A stretch of 64,000 nucleotides of DNA from Dysidea avara (Eukaryota; Porifera; Demospongiae; Dictyoceratida; Dysideidae), in the NCBI RefSeq assembly GCF_963678975.1, contig NC_089281.1, positions 10,441,277 through 10,505,276 on the forward strand. The letters are read 5' to 3'. The notes under the pieces were generated by a model that was given only the letters and a program-made list of their open reading frames with translations, did no database searches and was not told where the DNA came from. The position numbers and the translations under genes are program-made. Shown one piece after another: positions 24,412-37,083 of this stretch. Position 1 is the stretch's first letter. The number at the start of each line of letters is the position of its first letter.

Positions 24412-27400
24412 ATGGATGCTTTATTGGATTTGTTTGGTTCACCACCAGCTAAGAGTTCTCATGTTACTACATCGTTGTCATCTAACCTTCCACCAGAAGT
24501 ATGCTAGAGTATTGTACTTATAGTGTAGAAGAAATAAGATACTTACTTCCTAATATAGAAGTGACTTCTGTTTCAAATTTTCTGACGAGTCATGCAAGTA
24601 AATAAACTTCATATCTAATAAACTTTTGCTGAATACTGTGTATTGTCTGCTTGGTTTCAATATTGGAATGTGGAATGTTAAATTATTTTATGCATGACAG
24701 TCATTTCAGAATAGCTTATACAGACAGTGCAGAAGGCTAGTAATAATTGTGGAAAAACAAAGTCGGCCCACTGTTATTTTCAGAGTCACTGTTATGTTAC
24801 TAGAGCATGGTACCAATAATTTTGTGGTGCTAAGGAACAAGATTTTCTTCACAAAGCCCATAATGATTATAAGGTTGTGTTTTGTGAATTGAGGCTGAAA
24901 CTGTCTACTACTGGATCTGTAAGCCCATACCTGTAGTGGTGTTGTTGTTGCGAATCCCAGTATGTCACTGTACTGTTATTTATTACCTAGCGAAATATTG
25001 TTGCTACAAGCTTTAATTTATAGAGTAGTGCATTTCGAGGATATAGGATCACTTTATACAAATCCATAATTAGTATCTAACGTTACTTGACTATGTTAAG
25101 ATTGTCAGTTGCATAATATAACTAGAAAGCTAATTCAGTATCTATCAATAGTTAATATACACAGGAAATATCCCCCTTATTTAGAATTGTGTAACCTAGT
25201 GAAAAGTGTTTGTAACTTCTGATAATTAAAAAGATAATGCATGTGTGAAGAGATGGTAAATTTGTTAATCATAAATTTGTTAATCATGTAGTAAATTTGT
25301 TAATCATACATGTGGCACATAATTGACATATCCTGCTTGATTATAGGTGGAACAAGGAAACATAGAGTACAAGGTACTTTTCATACAACAGCTGTACATG
25401 TATGTAATACATATTGAACTGCTCTTTAGCTGAAGTTGTTGAATCCATCTTCATCTCGATTTGAACACCTGGTGACACAGATGAAATGGAGGCTAAGGGA
25501 AGGTCGCGGTGAAGCAATTTATGAAATTGGTGTTGCTGATAATGGATTGTTGCTTGGACTGTCTCAAAATGACCTTGATTCATCGCTTGACACTCTGATT
25601 CGAATGGCTAATAAGTATGTGTGGGTGTACTGTAATAATAGTAATTGTATTTATAAACTGAATTTTGTACTAAGACTTTAGACCTGAGTGTGGGGTGTAG
25701 TGCACAGTTTGTATTTATAGGGCGAAGTCATTATGAACTCTTGGCAAAATATGTATGATATGTGTGTTTTATTTATAATTGTCATTGCAGGCTGGGTGCT
25801 ACTGTCACCGTTCTACAAAGGAAATGTGTTTCTTCAGACCCACATCAGCGCTTTGTAGTTGAAGCCCTTGTAAGAAAAGTTCCTGATGACCAATTAGTAA
25901 GTGGACTTGACAACACCAGGTGCTACTTTATGCATAGTTATGTCCATATAACATGCATGGGATTTGTCATCTGAATTGGTCATATTAATTTTACATAACA
26001 ATGAGTGTTACCCTTAGTTCTTAGGAATTTTGCATTAAAACATCCTGTGATCTAATCTATGTCCTTTTTATAGGTCAAATCAAAGCCTCATTGACAGACA
26101 TCATTCCTTACCATCTACTATAGTTGGCATTGTATAGAGCAATTCAAAGGCATTAATTTTGTCCTGTAGAGTTGATTACAACATAATACATGTTCCATAC
26201 AACTTTCTATTGGAGAATTTAATTACTTGGACAGGGAAGTCCCAAAAGGCAGTGTGCTGCCCTCCAGTAAATTTGGTAAATGTCAAAGCAAGTGGTGGAC
26301 TACTTAAATGATCAAGACACACAGTAGTGTGTCGTGCAGTCAAGAAAGCTGGTGTGCCACACCACGTGTATATTGACAGGAGGCATGTGTATATTGACAG
26401 GAAGATGGCAGGCCACACAGCAAATTCAATTAAATTCGTACCAGCCATTTGTGAGATATGGGCATTCAACTTTTCTTCTTGAGCCTTATTAAGGGGTCTA
26501 CAGGGGCTTACATTTCTATTTGCACACTTTGCAAAATGTGCTATAAAATGCAAGCATGTAACTTGGTCTTGAACTGTGGCACAAATTAAGATCAACTTTG
26601 ATACGAGTATATACAGCAACATAATTTGCACATGTCTTAATAATTATTGGTTTAGCTTAATGCAATTCTGCTGTTTAGTTGGCCTACATGTTAACATCAT
26701 TTTAACTACCATATAGCGGGTTTTTATAGTGAGGAATTAATTTTAACGTTTGGGGTCATTCGCTAAATTTAATTCACGAGGTTTTGGCACCGTGATAATA
26801 ATGTTATCGCGTGATTTAGTCTAAGGCTGCAGCTTCATCACTGAGCACTCTGGAAAGATACGTTTGCCCAGGAATAAAGCTGTGTACGGTTAATACAAGC
26901 CGAAGCAAGAAGTGTGGATAAGGAAAGGTGCACATGACCCGATCTAACTAATGGCTCAAACTAAACGGGATTACGATTTAGCCTGCAGGCCTGCTAGCAA
27001 GGGTCTAGTTCTCAATTAAATCTTTCTCCCAGCTCATGAAGAGTATAGTTTAACTATGGATACGACCGGGGATGCGAAAGACAGCAGACAAAGCGATGCA
27101 ACAGTTACATGTACAACGCCATGCATGCACTACGAATCGCTTTGTTTTCACTTTATTAGTTGAAACAAAACTGGTTTACGCTTGTTACAAGTGTTTCCAC
27201 ATCTTAATTAAAAGCGAGATTTAAATTTTAGCGTTGCTATTCAATTGCTAAATTTTCTGCCGCTATTTTTAAATTTTGCAGGAAATTTTGGGTGCTACAA
27301 TATCCCGCTATACAGTATTAGGCTTGCATGATGGTGGAATAAGGTTCATGCAAAAAGTATCGCCATGCATGTCACTTTTTCTAGTTCCTAGACCTCAGAC

Positions 27401-29414
27401 TGGCAGTGCTGGGTAATGTAGATGCCGGCAAGAGTACACTACTTGGGGTACTGACACAGGGTGAACTGGATAATGGTAGAGGAAAGGCAAGGCTGAACTT
27501 GTTCCGCCATCTCCATGAGATTCAAAGTGGCAGGACTTCTTCAATCAGTCATGGGATACTAGGCTTTAACAGTGAAGGAAAGGTAATTGAAGGTGTTGAA
27601 TTCTGTAGGCTATTTTGTGTTATTTTCATGTGTGTGGGATGTGCATGCATTCGCATGGGTACTCATAATTAAAATGGGACCATTAAATATTATCTAGCAT
27701 AGCAGATATGTGTGTGCAAATCTTTCAGAAATCTTGTGACACCTTGTTAGGCTATAAACCTCACATAGTAACTATCTGCATATATAAATATGTGTGTGTT
27801 ACAGGTTGTGAACTATGCAGTGTGTGGAAGTGCAGAAGAGATCTGTGCATCATGCAACAAGTTGATCACATTTATTGATCTGGCTGGACATGAGAAGTAC
27901 CTCAAGACGACAGTGTTTGGTCTAACCGCTCATCGTCCTGATGCAGTGATGCTAGTGATCAGTGCCAGCAATGGAGTTGGTAAGATGTGCAGTGTACATT
28001 ACTGGTGTAGATCATATCCCTGTACATTAGCTAATACAACTAAAGAGCATTTCAGTTTTGCCATAGCATTGGGTATGCGCACGTTTGTGGTGATCACTAA
28101 GGTTGACATGTGCCAGGAGCACACAACAACTAAAGTTGTAGAACAAGTTCAACAGCTGCTGTCTTCATATAAGAAGGTCTCACAGCCAGTGAAAAGTGAT
28201 GAAGATGTTTTGACTGCTGCTCAGAACTTCTCAGATGACAAGTATGTATGTATGTATGTATGTATGTATGTATGTATGTATGTATGTATGTATGTACAGG
28301 AGGAATGGTATTCTATTACATTAACCTGTAGTGTTGTTACGTATAATATGATGCAATTTTATTATGCTCTTAGGGTTGTTCCAATATTTATGGTTTCCAG
28401 TTTAACTGGCTACAACCTTGAGCAGCTACAAAGCTTTTTGAACAGCATTCCACTGAGACAGTTTACTGCAGAACTGGAAGACAAGCAGCTCCAGCAATCT
28501 CCAGAATTTCAGGTAAGTGTGGGATATAGTGTGTGGAAGATTTAAGTGTAGCCAATGTACATATGTATCTGTACTTCTTGTAGGTTGATGAGATATACTC
28601 AGTACCTGATACAGGAACAGTTGTAGGAGGAATTTTAACATGGTAAGTAGGTAAATTTATGTATTATCAACATTATGGAGTAATGTAACAGTGGAATTAT
28701 TCGGGAGGGAGATCGCGTTAAAGTGGGACCAGTGGAAATTGACAGCAAAGCCGTGTTCATTGACACTGTAGTGAGCTCCATCCACCGTAACAGAGCACCA
28801 TGCCTAGTGGTTAAGGCTGGTCAAACTGCTACCCTTGCTCTGAAAGGTGTTGAGAAAAGTTACCTCAGAAAAGTGTGTAAACATCAGTGCACAATATACA
28901 TGTGTGTTTTGTGCGTACGTGCATGCGTGTGAGTGTGCGTGCGCAAGGCTGTGTGTGCAGCACTGCATCTGTTTATTCATCTGTATCATTATCAGTCATT
29001 GTATTTGGCTTTACAATGCTTTTTATCATGTTTCTACAGGGTATGGTTGTACTAGATCGTAAACACCAATGTGATAAGCTGGCAAACACTTGTAAAGAAT
29101 TTGAGGCTGACATGTGCATAGTGTGTCATGATGGAGCTTGTATTAAGAGTGGACTACAAGGTACAGTCTATGTGGCTGGTACCATGCAGACTGCTATAAT
29201 AAGAGAGATCAAAGGAAAGGTACACATGCTATGTCTGTATGTATAGTGTATTGATGATAGCTGTTTATAGGAAAGTCTTGGTCAAGGGGACAATGGTCAT
29301 GTTGTATTCAAGCTTGTAAAGCAATCGGAGTTTCTGAAAGTTGGTTCAAGAGTATTGTTTAATAAAGGTAGAACAAAAGCTACTGGCCAAGTGACAAAGT
29401 TAAGAACTACTTGA
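24412..29414 (+). CDS. GTPBP1: GTP-binding protein 1/2 (EF1A-like translational GTPase), 12 exons
   Basis: Twelve exons: 24412-24498, 25347-25373, 25430-25614, 25791-25896, 27385-27582, 27805-27979, 28031-28241, 28374-28512, 28584-28642, 28692-28872, 29040-29219, 29271-29414. The lengths sum to 1692 nt (563 aa plus stop). The pre-G region [20 protein letters not shown] is characteristic of GTPBP1/2. GTPase motifs are G1 [10 protein letters not shown]3 DLAGH and a G4-like TKVD (family members have SKID rather than NKxD). Domains 2 and 3 follow ([16 protein letters not shown], then [21 protein letters not shown]). This family is related to EF1A/Hbs1 and has been linked to ribosome rescue and exosome-coupled mRNA decay. 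The N-terminus is shorter than in vertebrates. GTPBP1 versus GTPBP2 is not separable by eye. Intron 4 holds a MITE and intron 7 a GTAT tract. Confidence 0.93.
26714..27310. mobile_element. TAGCGGG-type MITE in GTPBP1 intron 4
   Basis: The ends TAGCGGGTTTTT and CCCGCTA form an inverted repeat flanked by TA dinucleotides (26712-26713 and 27311-27312). The subterminal sequence is rich in aaattt/aatttagc. No transposase. It accounts for most of the unusually long intron 4. Confidence 0.75.
28242..28298 (+). repeat. (GTAT)n tract at a 5' splice site
   Basis: About fourteen GTAT/TATG units start at the donor of exon 7 (GACAA|GTATGT) of the GTPBP1 gene, so every repeat unit offers a GTATGT donor-like hexamer. 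Read through, it gives a spurious repeating CMYV peptide. Confidence 0.9.
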
Positions 29415-30950
29415 TTTTATCTTTTAGTGTAAATTTAGCTGCTACAATGAATGCCACAAATATTATTCCCTTTAAATTTTTTTAACCCTATTGTTATTTG
29501 TAAAATATTATGTATTTATATGATTTAGAGTAGCATCTTTAATTGCAATTTGTTATTAATTCATTTCTTTTGATGCATAATTCTAGGGTGTTGTATTGTA
29601 CATGCACCTACATTGAAATTTAGGTGCATGTAGGATATATAAGTAATGATGTGCTTTCAGTTTTTAACTGGAGCCAAATCAGTAATTTGATGGACAGAAA
29701 AAGAAGTTTACATCACGTGTGCATCTTTTGATACCAAAGGAAATTCAACAACCCTGTATCAGTTGATTATACACTATATTCCAGTGCCCTCAACAACTTA
29801 TTAAAATATCAATACATTATGTGGCTTTCCTAGTATAGACATAAGGTTATTTTGCTTATAAAACCCAAGCATGCATCATGCTTTTGATGCGTTATTAAAA
29901 ATTGTCTACAATGATAGTGATGCATGATATGCCTGAAATTGCTACTGTATCTGTACAATCAATATAATTTTATTTTTACAAAATAGTAAGCACTTGGGTG
30001 GCTGATATTAGAAAGAGTTATCTTTCTCATGAATAAATGTGGCAATGAATGAATGCAATCACTCACACACACACTCACTCACTCACCATAGATACTAAAC
30101 TAATAACATGGGATTGGAAGCTCTGTTTCACACGCCGGCACTCCTCATTGTACTGGAAGTAATTAATTTGACCGTTGCGTCATGTCATTAGTTACGTTGC
30201 TATCTCGGTTGCTATGCTCTATTATCGCAGGACAGTATTTGGCTCTTGTTCCATGGGCTGTAAATTCATCCGTATGAAACAAAGAACTATAATTGTTACA
30301 CTAAGCCACACTCAGCTTCACCATAGTTTCAGGAGAACGTTTATAAACACCTGAAACAGGTACACAAACTATGTAACTCCTCGTTTAGTTAGCACTAAAA
30401 ATCTTCTGGAAAAAGTGTTGAACCATACCAATGCGTGGCACAAGCCATTTGGAATTGTCTCTACTTTAATTCAATTCCGTATGTCTTCAAAGACTTGGCA
30501 AAGAGTATACAATGCAGTTTCGTGGTGTTTCCCGATAATACGTTGTGCTACAAATTTGGGCTAAATTGCACAGAAACACTCGCCATTATCATCTTATACA
30601 CTTACCTTGGTTCTTTACAACCCTTAGCGAAGTTAGTGTGTAAATAACTAGCCCTTCACCAACTGAAAGGCAAGTCCACAAAACTACAAGGAGTGCTTAT
30701 TTGGAATGTACATGTTATTGAGTCTGTGAATGGAGCTTCCAATCCCTGTACACATACATACATACCAGTCAAGGATAATTATGACATGCGACCAATTTCC
30801 TCAATAGAAGTTCATGGAAGTATGTAGCTGTATCATCTTACACTTTTAGATGTAAGATTAATTTTAGACTTGATATTACATGCAATGTTATCTTTGCCTT
30901 GTAAGGTACAGATTATTAGTTATGTTCCATTATATATTCAGCTGGTGGCT
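29415..30950. other. 3' flank of GTPBP1 and intergenic sequence
   Basis: No exon supported. A small hairpin (tacatgcaccta / taggtgcatgta) lies at about 29598-29633. A (CACT)-rich stretch is at 30060-30085. Confidence 0.4.
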
Positions 30951-30954
30951 ATCA

Positions 30955-31313
30955 TTAAAAATGCAGCAACTAACACGAAAATCACCTCTCCCCAACCACC
31001 TACAATTTAGCCTGTTTGTGCCCCTCCCCTTGCCAGCTCCTGCATCCGCCCCTGCATGCTTTCAAAAGATATGTATGCATTATCACAACAGTCAGGTTAA
31101 GTATGCACAGCAAGCATTATGGCCTTTGCAGATGGTTGTGTAAAGCTGTTTAAAAGGCTACGAAAGTCAACACAATAATTATTTTAGAGACTATTAGTAC
31201 GCACGAAGGTGCTGGGTGAGTTTGACAGCTGTTTTAACTTTGGTTTCAGGTGAGTGCAATAAAAATGGTGGTAATATGCAGTTTTCATATCTCCATCCTG
31301 GATCCGCCATTGG
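30955..31313. mobile_element. rearranged copy of the GGCGGATCC MITE family
   Basis: 31190-31313 matches 1298-1560 on the opposite strand (tggatccgccattgg end, gcacgaaggtgctgggtg). 30955-31055 matches 1665-1750 on the same strand (aaatgcagcaactaacacga, ccaaccacctacaat). The two halves are therefore inverted relative to the first copy. Confidence 0.6.
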
Positions 31314-31413
31314 CATGCGCTTGAGTTGACACCCAGTCTTTGCTCTTAAACAACTTTCAAAAACCATTTTCATGCTTACTTACACATATGTGGTATGGCT
31401 AGGTAGTAATATA

Positions 31414-31590
31414 TAAACATTGCTTACAAGGTGTATTGCACTATACACCATGCCCCCTCAAGTAATCAGAAACTTACCGTTGATAAACCCAGAGGAGAAG
31501 TCGAGAGGTTTATCAACAGTAAATTTCTGATGACTGAGGAGGAGGGGTGTATATAAGTGCAATCCACTGAAGTAGCCATGGTTCATATGA
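31414..31590. repeat. foldback element, GGTGTATTGCACTTATATACACC family
   Basis: The arms include aaggtgtattgcactataca and tgtatataagtgcaat, with an inner inverted pair (accgttgataaacc / ggtttatcaacagt). Related copies are at 32025-32133 (continuing after 33759) and 34206-34342. Confidence 0.6.
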
Positions 31591-31719
31591 TATATAACAT
31601 GCCTCGTAGTTAACACACACACAAATGAACTCGCTCATAATTTACCATAGTAGAGTTGCTTGTAGGCTTCCTTTAGCAACTGACAACAAATGATTGATGT
31701 GGGACTTAGTATAATTATA

Positions 31720-31930
31720 TTCTATACTTGTCTGTTCATATCAACAAATGTTGGAGCAATGTTACCTGCTGCATCAAAGTCGCAAGGTATGTCTGTATAA
31801 AGTGAATCCAGTTGGTGGACTCTTACTGACTGGGGTGATTGGTCACCCGGTGCAGCTTGGGCTATTAGCCTGCAAATAGGCATGGCACGCATTAGTGTAA
31901 CGTGCCTCAAACCACAGATGAATATACTTA
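31720..31930. repeat. interspersed repeat, copy 1
   Basis: This stretch (gtctgttcatatcaacaaatg to ttagtgtaacgtgcctcaaa) is repeated at 33945-34190 with similar order and moderate divergence. Both follow a ccatggttcat(a/g)tgatata segment, so a larger unit has been duplicated. Confidence 0.6.
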
Positions 31931-32133
31931 CCTGACCTATACTTAACTTACCTGGTCTATATGCCTAACTATACACCTGGTGGCTTGTTTGAAGTTTCAC
32001 ATGATCATGATGTATAATATGTAATAATAAAATCACAGCTACAAGGTGCGATGCACTTATATACACCCTGACTCCGAAATCAGAGCTAAGGCAAAGCTAA
32101 GGGGTTTATCAGCAATAAATTTCTGATAACTGA

Positions 32134-33758
32134 CAAGGGCGGATCTAGGAGGTGCATGGGGTACTGAGCACCCCTCCAAAATTTTACCATGTGCTAGCTA
32201 GAGAGCTACAGACTACAGTACAGGTGTAATAAGCACACATAGGAATGAGAAGGAAAGAGCTAATCTCTTCTAGGAGTCAACACAAAGACACTAAATCTGC
32301 TAAAAATTGAAATACCCTAATAGAACAGTCAACAATAACAGAACATTCATCATAAAGACCAGTGTGTATGCTGAAATTGGTTCTTGACCTGTGCACTACT
32401 ATCTTATTAACATCCAGCCATCGGCCAATTGCTTACAAATTAAAATTTTATACCTACCACAAATCACATGATATCAACTCTTCTGGAAAAACTATTTGTG
32501 AGAGTAGTTTCAGTTGTAGCTACAAACGTGATGCTTGGGTTGAAATATTTCCTTAAACATTAATTCTTGTGAAAGTTTAGTGTCTATAAAGTTAACATAG
32601 CCACAGCGTCTGGTGGCTGTACCTTTACTTGATCAAGCTCCACGTTTTCTTATTTAAATGGCTATAGAACAAACCAAGAAGGAGCTGCAGCATATAGGCA
32701 TAAACTTCCAAAATCCAATTCAGGCATGTATTTTTAAAATTACATATCTTTCCCTATCTTTGTGTTATAGCATTAGTACATCTTGCAATAAGTAGTATTC
32801 ATTACACTGATCAGTTATATCCAAAAAAATATTGAAAATTCATTAGTATGGCTGTTTTGATGGTGTGCACTAAAAAGAAAGTATTACTTTTTATGATGTT
32901 TAAAAGAACTGTTGACAACTTTTAGGCCAGATTAAAAATGGGAAATCTATTCTGTAAGTTTTGTTGAGCATTCTTTTAGGGAAAAGGTGATAATAATTGG
33001 AATGCAATTAATTAATTTTTGAAACCCTACATACATTTTTACGAAATTACCTGAAAACACATAATCTGTACTAAAATTGGATCAAAAATAAATTTTCAGT
33101 AAGAATTAGGGAGACATCAATAAGAATTCATGTGGTGCATACTGAGTTTTTAAAACTCTGATGTAAAACAGAACTACTTTCAAAAAGTACAAAAATGGTA
33201 TTTCAAAAATATCTGCTAAAGGTTTCCATGGCAACTAAAGTTGCAAAAGTTAGGTTGTGCTACAGGATGCTCTCACACCAAGAACTGATTTGATTGATCA
33301 ATGTAACTGGGAGATATACACTTCATCAATTTTTGGAAGTTTATGCCTTGGTGCACTATAGATTATTGCTGGTCGTGATTTCATTGTTTATTATCATCAT
33401 TTTAGGCTAGTAATAAAATCAATATTACAGCTTGTGGACCCCTTAAACTTAACCATATATTGCTGTGCCTTTTATATGACAGCTAAACTAGTATTATACC
33501 ACTGCTAACTAGAATATTATTGATTTCACTTATTTAAAGTGGCTTACAATGCTTATACTTACTCGACAAAGTTCAGTCAAAATTAGTACTAAAATCAGTA
33601 AGCTAAATTTGCAAAATTTTCCTTTAAGGGATTGTATATGCCCCCAGACCACCCTAGCTAGCTACTAGTTGTATCAACCAGTTTCCACTTTTCTTAGCTC
33701 CCCACTATAGATGCTCCTAGCTTAGCACCCCCCTTGGGAAATCCTAGATCCGCCCCTG
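32134..33758. mobile_element. hAT-like non-autonomous element with AGGGCGGATCTAGGA ends
   Basis: The left end CAAGGGCGGATCTAGGA and right end TCCTAGATCCGCCCCTG are inverted. The right subterminal part has ccccccttgggaaatcctag, seen again as a solo end at 45037-45077. The element interrupts a foldback whose uninterrupted relative at 31520 reads ctgatgactgagga, which locates the insertion point. About 1.6 kb with no transposase frame. A clean 8-bp duplication was not found. Confidence 0.65.
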
Positions 33759-33944
33759 ACTGAGTCAATATTCTAAACTAGCCATGGTTCATGTGATATA
33801 CAGTATATAGCATGCCTCGTAATTAACACACCATACACACACAAACTAACTTAAAATAGATCTGTCAGGACCAATATTTTTGTCCTTATTATGGAGGTTT
33901 TTTTCTATTATGTCCTTAATATTAAGAGAGGTTCCACTGTATTC

Positions 33945-34190
33945 CAGGAGTTGTCTGTTCATATCAACAAATGTAGGAACAACATTACCTGCTGCCACCC
34001 ATCATCGAAGTTGTGAGGTATGTTATAAAATGAATCCAGAGGGTGGGCTGGCTGGGATATTTGGTCATCTGGCATGGGCGGGCTATTAGCCTGTATTGGT
34101 GATTGATTGTACTAGTGCCCACCGCAGACTATTAGTCTACAAATAGGCATGACACGTATTAGTGTCACGTGTCTCAAACTACAGGTGAGT
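33945..34190. repeat. interspersed repeat, copy 2
   Basis: Second copy of the 31720-31930 repeat: same start (gtctgttcatatcaacaaatg) and end (attagtgtcacgtgtctcaa), with a roughly 50-base insertion in the middle. Confidence 0.6.
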
Positions 34191-34205
34191 ATAATATACA
34201 CTATG

Positions 34206-34342
34206 TATAAACCATGGCTATGAGGTGTATTGTACTTATATACACTCTCTTCCTCAATCATCTGTTGATAAACAGTAAACATCCTCCGACTTCGGAGTCA
34301 GAATGTATATAAGTGCAATACACCTCGTAGCAATGGTTTATA
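34206..34342. repeat. foldback element with 39-bp arms
   Basis: The arms tataaaccatggctatgagg...ctt at 34206-34244 and their complement at 34304-34342 match with few mismatches around a loop that holds a second small palindrome (cctccgacttcggag). Confidence 0.75.
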
Positions 34343-34911
34343 TAAATACCACTTTCACACCTCACTTCAAAGGGAAGAGAAAGTGTACTAGTGTCATATA
34401 TCAATGCTCAGGAATGCATCAATGAGAAATGGAGGTAGTGCATCAAAAAATAAAGCCCTCCACTTCCATTTCTCGTTAATGAATTCCAGACAGAAAAAAC
34501 ATCATTATGAAGCCCATGTTTCCACTTTATATTGTTGTTTTGAGACCTTTGGCCATTAGCATTTTTGGTAGTTTGTTCATGGCTAGTAAAGTAAGTGCAC
34601 TTAAAACACCAGTGTTAGGCTTTTTGTGCTTAATTGCTTACCCACAATCAAAGAGGTATTATTGTTGTATTTAGGAAATACTGGCTGGGATTGAACAGCA
34701 GCTCAGTGTTAGAAGTGAAATTGTAGTTGCTGATAGAGTACTGTAGGGTTTGCGCGTTTATGTCGATACGCTTATGTTCAGCCTCAGCAATGTCTTGTCA
34801 TTGTTCATAGTGTATTATCTGCAATTAAAATTCACATATAAATACACTCACCTGCAGTTTCCCACACTTGCAGGTGAGCCACCCAAGTGTGGAAAACTAA
34901 ATATATTAGTT

Positions 34912-35018
34912 GTAACATAGGTACTTTAGGTTTGCCTGAAATATATGCATATACGCTTAGGCCTATGGCCCTTATGCTTGTGCGTATATTTCAGGCAAAT
35001 CACTCGTGCCCATGTTAG
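34912..35018. repeat. palindromic element, copy 2 (GGGCAC..TTTGCCTGA family)
   Basis: The arms taacata..tttgcctgaaatatatgc and gcgtatatttcaggcaaatc..catgtta are complementary, as in 2321-2430, with a further central palindrome (taggcctatggcc). Confidence 0.65.
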
Positions 35019-35559
35019 AACTATTACATAGCCAATACTTTCTGTAATTAGTTGATATACAGTGTGTTATTCATTCTAGTAGATTTTGAGGCAAGGATCT
35101 TCAATGGCTGTTCTTTGCTCAATCACACTCCACAGTAATTTACTTTTAACATGTAAGCTATGAATAAGTGACCTTATAATCCACCCATCAATATATTGCC
35201 CCACTACCTTTTCCCCCTTGGTTAGGTGGGGAATTAACACAAAACTGTTACCCCATCATAGGGAAATTGATATGTGACAAGTGCCCAAGTATATATATTA
35301 TGTACCTTCTATACAACGTCAAATCCCTGTATTAAACCTGGGGTTTATGGTGGAGTTTTGACACACTAGGCTTGCCCTAGTATGAGGCATTTGACATTCA
35401 GGTGTGTCAAATCACCACCATAATCCCATATATACCTGAGGGGGAGGAGGGGTAGTGAGGCAATACACTGATAGGTGTATAAGCAATATGTCTTTAAACA
35501 CATGAAACAAAATACTGCAACATGACAATATATAGATATACCACACCTGTGGTTGAGAT

Positions 35560-35655
35560 CAAAAGCACCACACTGTGGTATATAAGTAATATACCACCGT
35601 AAACTTTGGTATATAAGTGATATACCACCGTAAACTGTGGTATATAAGTGATTTA
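35560..35655. repeat. short tandem repeat, ~31-bp unit
   Basis: Three units of about 31 bp with core ataccaccgtaaac..tggtatataagtga. Within each unit, the ends taccac and gtggta are inverted. Confidence 0.8.
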
Positions 35656-35659
35656 TCAT

Positions 35660-37083
35660 GCTTTGTGGCTACGCTTACCATATATAGTGTAACTTCACAC
35701 ATTCCGCGAAATCCTTATCTAAACAGTAAACAAGTCTCTAATAATGCCAAGAATATTCACCTGAGCAAGGAGAAGAAATTTTGATGAACTCTTGTCTCCT
35801 TCACTAATCGCGAGTAGATGGGCGTGGCGCCGCTAAAGAGTCTAAAACATCTGATCCATCAAGGATTTCTACTGATTTTGATCTTCAACAGGTACTGTTT
35901 CTTTACTATCTATAATTTTTTCATCTGCTGGGGTGTAGAATATAACAGTTATAACATGATTACTCGGGATATGACAAAAATATATAAGTTTCTAAGAACT
36001 AGTTTATGTCATCTATAAAATTACTATACACTTCTTTACTTATATTAGTGTATTGAATTGTAGCATTGCATATTCAACATATTGACACCATGAAACAAAA
36101 AATCACAGCAATAGATTATTTATATAGACAAAATGATACAAGGTGTGAGCATAGTTATCTGTTCAGTCACAGTACAAAAGAGTATAATAATGGTATTGGT
36201 ATAATATTACAGATATGCACTCATGCTGGAGAGTCACAGGTCAGAGATTTAATACTGCATTTTAGGTAGACTTTGGTCCATTATATACATGTATACATGT
36301 TGTATTCTTGCTATTTTTTACAGAACAGTAGTCTAGTTGAGGATACAATGGGGATATACAGAGTATAGCTATCTTTGTAAACTTTAATTTGGTTGAATTC
36401 CTGTCATCTTAAAGTGCTATCCCACTATATAGGGACCTGCATTGGTAGATATGCTTTGTTAGCTGTTTGATTGTTAACTGCAACACTGAAACAAAGTTTT
36501 CTGTATGATGTAAAGAATAAAGATCTTGATAATTAACCACTAGCTAATTGCATACGGTAGGTTAGTATGTATTATAGCCTGTTTCTGTATTGATCACTCT
36601 AATAGAGCAGTCATTATCCTAATAAAACAAGTAAATGTGTAAAATAATCTAATTATACCTTACATTAATAGTATATACAGTACTTTGTGATTGTCTGATG
36701 TCACTCTTGCAATATAGACAAGCTGTGTACAGTATTCAGTGGCTTAAATTGTGTCTGACGTAAATACTCAAAATGCTTTCAGCATAGGGAGCAGTTTCTG
36801 TAGCTGTTATAAATAATAATAGAGGGTATCTTGCATCCGTGAAGAAACTGTTAAGGTCGAACTGATGACTACTGCGTGTGCATAAATGCAAGTAGCTATA
36901 TGTGTGTGAGTGAATATTTTCATACAGTGAGCGTTCAAATACTTGTGTGTGGTGCTTACCCCAGGAGGGACTTAGTGTACCTATTAATAATTCAAGACCT
37001 GATACAAACTACATGCACAATGCATTGCATGTGTATTCATATTAAGTATACACTTTATCTGTAGGGCATCAATTTACTTCAAC
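35660..37083. other. intergenic upstream of the beta-helix-type gene copy 1
   Basis: No supported exon or recognised repeat apart from the dispersed TGACTGCTCTATTAGAGT motif at 36595-36615 (minus orientation). Confidence 0.4.

Noticed and set aside
26176-26631. 151-codon minus-strand open frame in GTPBP1 intron 4
   Set aside because: No domain, no splice partners and repeated local sequence (gtgtatattgacaggaag); probably chance.
32134-33758. Clean 8-bp hAT target duplication
   Set aside because: Flanks ataactga and actgagtc only partly agree, so the duplication cannot be stated as seen.
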